Origin: Spirochaetaceae bacterium
GTDB taxonomy: Bacteria > Spirochaetota > Spirochaetia > DSM-27196 > SLAA01
Length of the DNA stretch: 6,033 nt
Direction of reading: 5' to 3'
NCBI GenBank assembly: GCA_003564775.1
Contig: PXEI01000367.1
Coordinates: 1 to 6,033, forward strand
Shown: positions 3,859 through 6,033 of the stretch, one piece after another
Layout of the letters: each line of letters begins with the position of its first letter
How positions within the stretch are numbered: the first letter of the stretch is position 1
The notes under the pieces: model-generated
Told to the model about the DNA's origin: nothing
Database searches by the model: none
Seen by the model: only the letters and a program-made list of their open reading frames with translations
Program-made: the position numbers and the translations under genes

Positions 3859-6033
3859 CTACTGAAAATTACGACTCTGAACTCGTACCGGGCGGCCGTC
3901 CTTCCCAATATACTCGTGTGGCAGGCTATCTTGTTTACCGGCACTCTCAGACGTGTCTTTGGTTCTCCGAAGCCGAAAAGGATCAAAACAACGCTCCACC
4001 AGAATATGCACAACTCCATCGGCACGCTGTATCTTCCCCTCCACTCCCAGTATTGAGCTGCCTACTACCAATGCCCGAAAAGCCTCAAACACGGAGTTAC
4101 GGAGTATGAGATTAATAAACCCGCTTTCATCCTCAAGTGTGATAAAAACAATTCCACCCGCCGTTGAGGGCCGTTGCCGGCAGATCACCATACCGGCATA
4201 CACCACACGCGGGCCGTCGGCGCTGCTGCGGCGGTTGTCACTGCCGGGGCTGCGCGGGCCGTCTGCGCCGTTTACGACATCTTCCGCCTTTTTCATTCCA
4301 AACGAAGCTAAGTACTCACGAAAGCGTTGCATCGGGTGCCCAGCGGTGCTATGGCCGGTAGCCTCGTAATCCCAGAGAATTTGTTCTTCCGGCCCGGGGG
4401 CATTGAACTCCGGTGAGGGCTGTTCGAAACCACGGAGTAGTGCGTGAATGGGGTCCTGCGCTGCTTGGCCAGACTGTTCATGGAGACGAGCACCTCCCCG
4501 CCAGACCGCGCGCCGCCTATTGGCATCTAGCAGATCAAGAGCCCCTGCCTCGGCAAGCAGCTCCACCGCAGCTGCCGAGAGCCCAACCTCCGACTGCAGC
4601 GCTGCCGGACTTAGGGCCTGGATACTCTGCTGCTGCCGGAAAGCTTCAAGCCGCTCATACTCGCTTTGCCTCAGCCCCTTGAGATACCGAAACCCAATGC
4701 GTACCGCAAAGGCGCCGTCCTCACGTGGCACAAGCAGACAGTCCCAGTCACTGTGCACAACGCACAACGGCAGCATCTCCACGCCATGCCGGCGCGCATC
4801 CTCCACAATCGTTGCCGGAGAGTAAAAGCCCATGGGCCAGGCGTTCAGCAGGGCACAGGTAAACACAACCGGATGCCGGGCGCGCAGCCAGGCAGTTGCG
4901 TACGCAATGAGCGCAAAGCCGCCTGCATGGCTTTCCGGGAAACCGTACTCCCCAAAGCCGCGGATCTGGTCAAACACCTGTTCGGCGAATCGTGGCTCAA
5001 TTCCTTTGGCGCTCATGCGCCCGACAATGCGGTCATGATGCCGCTCTATAACCCCGTGACGCCGCCAGGCCGCCATATCACGCCGAAGTTGATCCGCCTC
5101 TCCGGGGGTGTAGTCCGCTGCAATCATAGCAATTCTCATGACCTGTTCCTGGAAAATAGGCACCCCAAGTGTACGCTCAAGCACCGGAATAAGTGCAGAG
5201 TGCGGGTAGTTCACCTCCTCTTCACCGGCGCGCCGCTTGAGATACGGATGTACCATACCACCGGCAATAGGCCCGGGGCGCACTATGCTGATCTCAATAA
5301 CCAGGTCATAGAAACGGCTCGGGAGCAGTCGCGGCAACATTGCCATCTGAGCCCGGCTTTCCAGTTGGAAGACCCCAACCGTGTCGGCACGGCACAGCAT
5401 TTCATAGACCACAGGGTCGTCTGCAGGAATCCTGTTCAGGGAAATATCGACCCCACAATGTCGTTGCAACAGCTCAAAGCCCATGCGCAACTGCGTAAGC
5501 GCCCCAAGCCCAAGCAGGTCTACCTTAAAGAGATTCATTTCCTCAATGTCGTACTTGTCCCACTGGATTACGGTCCGGCCGGGCATGCGCCCGTTCTCCA
5601 CCGGCACAATGCTGGCCACCTCCTCTGCTCCTAACAGGAACCCGCCTGGGTGTATAGAGAGGTGGCGGGGAACGTCGCAGAGCTGCTCGGTAAGTTCGCG
5701 CAGCAGCAGGTAAGGCGGCCTGTCATAGGGCAACCCCGCATCGCGCAGTGCCGGTTCTATGGACTCAGAGCGATGTCCCAACAAGCGGGCCACACGCTCA
5801 ATATGCAGCTGCGGTATATCAAGCACCTTGCCGACATCGCGCAAGGCCGACTTTGGCCGGTAGCGAATAGTGTTGGCAACCATGGCCGCATGCCGCCGTC
5901 CATAGCGCGTATACACATAGGTGATCACCTCCTCTCGCCGCCGGTGTTCTATATCCAGATCAATATCCGGCGGCTCGGCCCGTTCACGTGAGAGAAAGCG
6001 TTCAAACAGCAACTGCATGCGAACCGGATCTAC
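3859..6033 (-). CDS. dnaE2: Error-prone DNA polymerase, DnaE2-type alpha subunit (N-terminus beyond right edge)
   Basis: The frame is open from the right edge to TAG at 3859, giving the last 724 residues of a protein that in this family has about 1000-1100; the PHP domain and start lie outside. The first visible codons (VDPVRMQLLFERFLS) are mid-protein, so the ATG at 6018 is not the start. Counting from that methionine, PPDIDLDIE (16-24) and KVDLLGLG (165-172) hold the three catalytic aspartates (D20, D22, D167). DnaE2-like blocks follow: HLSIHPGGFLLG (119-130), GVFQLESRAQM (215-225), IVRPGP (245-250), FGEYGFPESHAGGFAL (355-370) and HSDWDCLL (422-429). An OB-fold (about 604-680) and the short tail ending SRNFQ close the protein, with no long C-terminal tau-binding region. 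Family members act in damage-induced mutagenic synthesis with ImuA/ImuB; those genes are not visible. It converges on the MarR gene with a 25-bp gap. Confidence 0.93.
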   Translation of the reverse strand, partial: VDPVRMQLLFERFLSRERAEPPDIDLDIEHRRREEVITYVYTRYGRRHAAMVANTIRYRPKSALRDVGKVLDIPQLHIERVARLLGHRSESIEPALRDAGLPYDRPPYLLLRELTEQLCDVPRHLSIHPGGFLLGAEEVASIVPVENGRMPGRTVIQWDKYDIEEMNLFKVDLLGLGALTQLRMGFELLQRHCGVDISLNRIPADDPVVYEMLCRADTVGVFQLESRAQMAMLPRLLPSRFYDLVIEISIVRPGPIAGGMVHPYLKRRAGEEEVNYPHSALIPVLERTLGVPIFQEQVMRIAMIAADYTPGEADQLRRDMAAWRRHGVIERHHDRIVGRMSAKGIEPRFAEQVFDQIRGFGEYGFPESHAGGFALIAYATAWLRARHPVVFTCALLNAWPMGFYSPATIVEDARRHGVEMLPLCVVHSDWDCLLVPREDGAFAVRIGFRYLKGLRQSEYERLEAFRQQQSIQALSPAALQSEVGLSAAAVELLAEAGALDLLDANRRRAVWRGGARLHEQSGQAAQDPIHALLRGFEQPSPEFNAPGPEEQILWDYEATGHSTAGHPMQRFREYLASFGMKKAEDVVNGADGPRSPGSDNRRSSADGPRVVYAGMVICRQRPSTAGGIVFITLEDESGFINLILRNSVFEAFRALVVGSSILGVEGKIQRADGVVHILVERCFDPFRLRRTKDTSESAGKQDSLPHEYIGKDGRPVRVQSRNFQ
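4208..4263. repeat. Two in-frame copies of an 11-bp repeat inside dnaE2
   Basis: CGCGGGCCGTC occurs at 4208-4218 and 4253-4263, 45 bp apart, so the reading frame is kept and the peptide ADGPR appears twice. The stretch codes for a polar, proline/glycine/serine-rich linker just before the OB-fold domain, where DnaE2 proteins vary in length. It probably reflects a small internal duplication in an unconstrained linker. Confidence 0.5.

Noticed and set aside
3383..3859. Minus-strand open frame of 158 codons across the MarR gene
   Set aside because: The plus strand encodes a recognisable MarR protein with promoter and ribosome binding site; the opposite frame is Ser/Arg-rich without family features.
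4666..5634. Long open plus-strand frame of 322 codons
   Set aside because: It lies opposite dnaE2, whose minus-strand product is clearly conserved along the whole stretch. The plus-strand translation shows no family resemblance and has the composition of an antisense shadow.
3859..6018. Complete polymerase gene starting at the ATG at 6018
   Set aside because: The preceding codons in frame (VDPVR) belong to the conserved block just before the first catalytic aspartates, so the gene continues past the right edge.

Overview
The window looks like ordinary chromosomal DNA from a bacterium of moderate GC content. There is no phage, insertion sequence, CRISPR array or RNA gene that I can recognise. 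Host phylum is not settled by the sequence: a DnaE2-type mutasome polymerase and an encapsulin/encapsulated-ferritin pair both occur in several Gram-negative-type groups (proteobacteria and others, possibly spirochaetes). I make no firm assignment.

Layout from left to right: (1) the 5' end of a major-facilitator transporter gene on the minus strand, running off the left edge (1-233); (2) a 161-bp divergent control region with a perfect 14-bp palindrome and a TATACT box facing each way; (3) an FMN nitroreductase-family gene on the plus strand (395-925); (4) a 64-bp convergent gap with a nested hairpin; (5) a minus-strand iron-storage block, read right to left: a cation diffusion facilitator (2267-3127), an encapsulated ferritin with a C-terminal shell-targeting peptide (1802-2167), and a family 1 encapsulin shell protein (990-1787); (6) a 200-bp divergent control region and a MarR-family regulator on the plus strand (3330-3833); (7) a convergent, truncated DnaE2-type DNA polymerase III alpha subunit on the minus strand (3859 to beyond the right edge).

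The centre of interest is the encapsulin locus. The ferritin gene lies 14 bp upstream of the shell gene, and the ferritin carries the docking peptide, so the two should assemble into an iron-mineralising nanocompartment. A metal transporter of the CDF family precedes them on the same strand, and a MarR regulator is divergent from the transporter. This suggests, without proving, a locus that couples cytosolic metal transport to iron sequestration. The nitroreductase and dnaE2 genes flank it in convergent orientation and are probably separate units.
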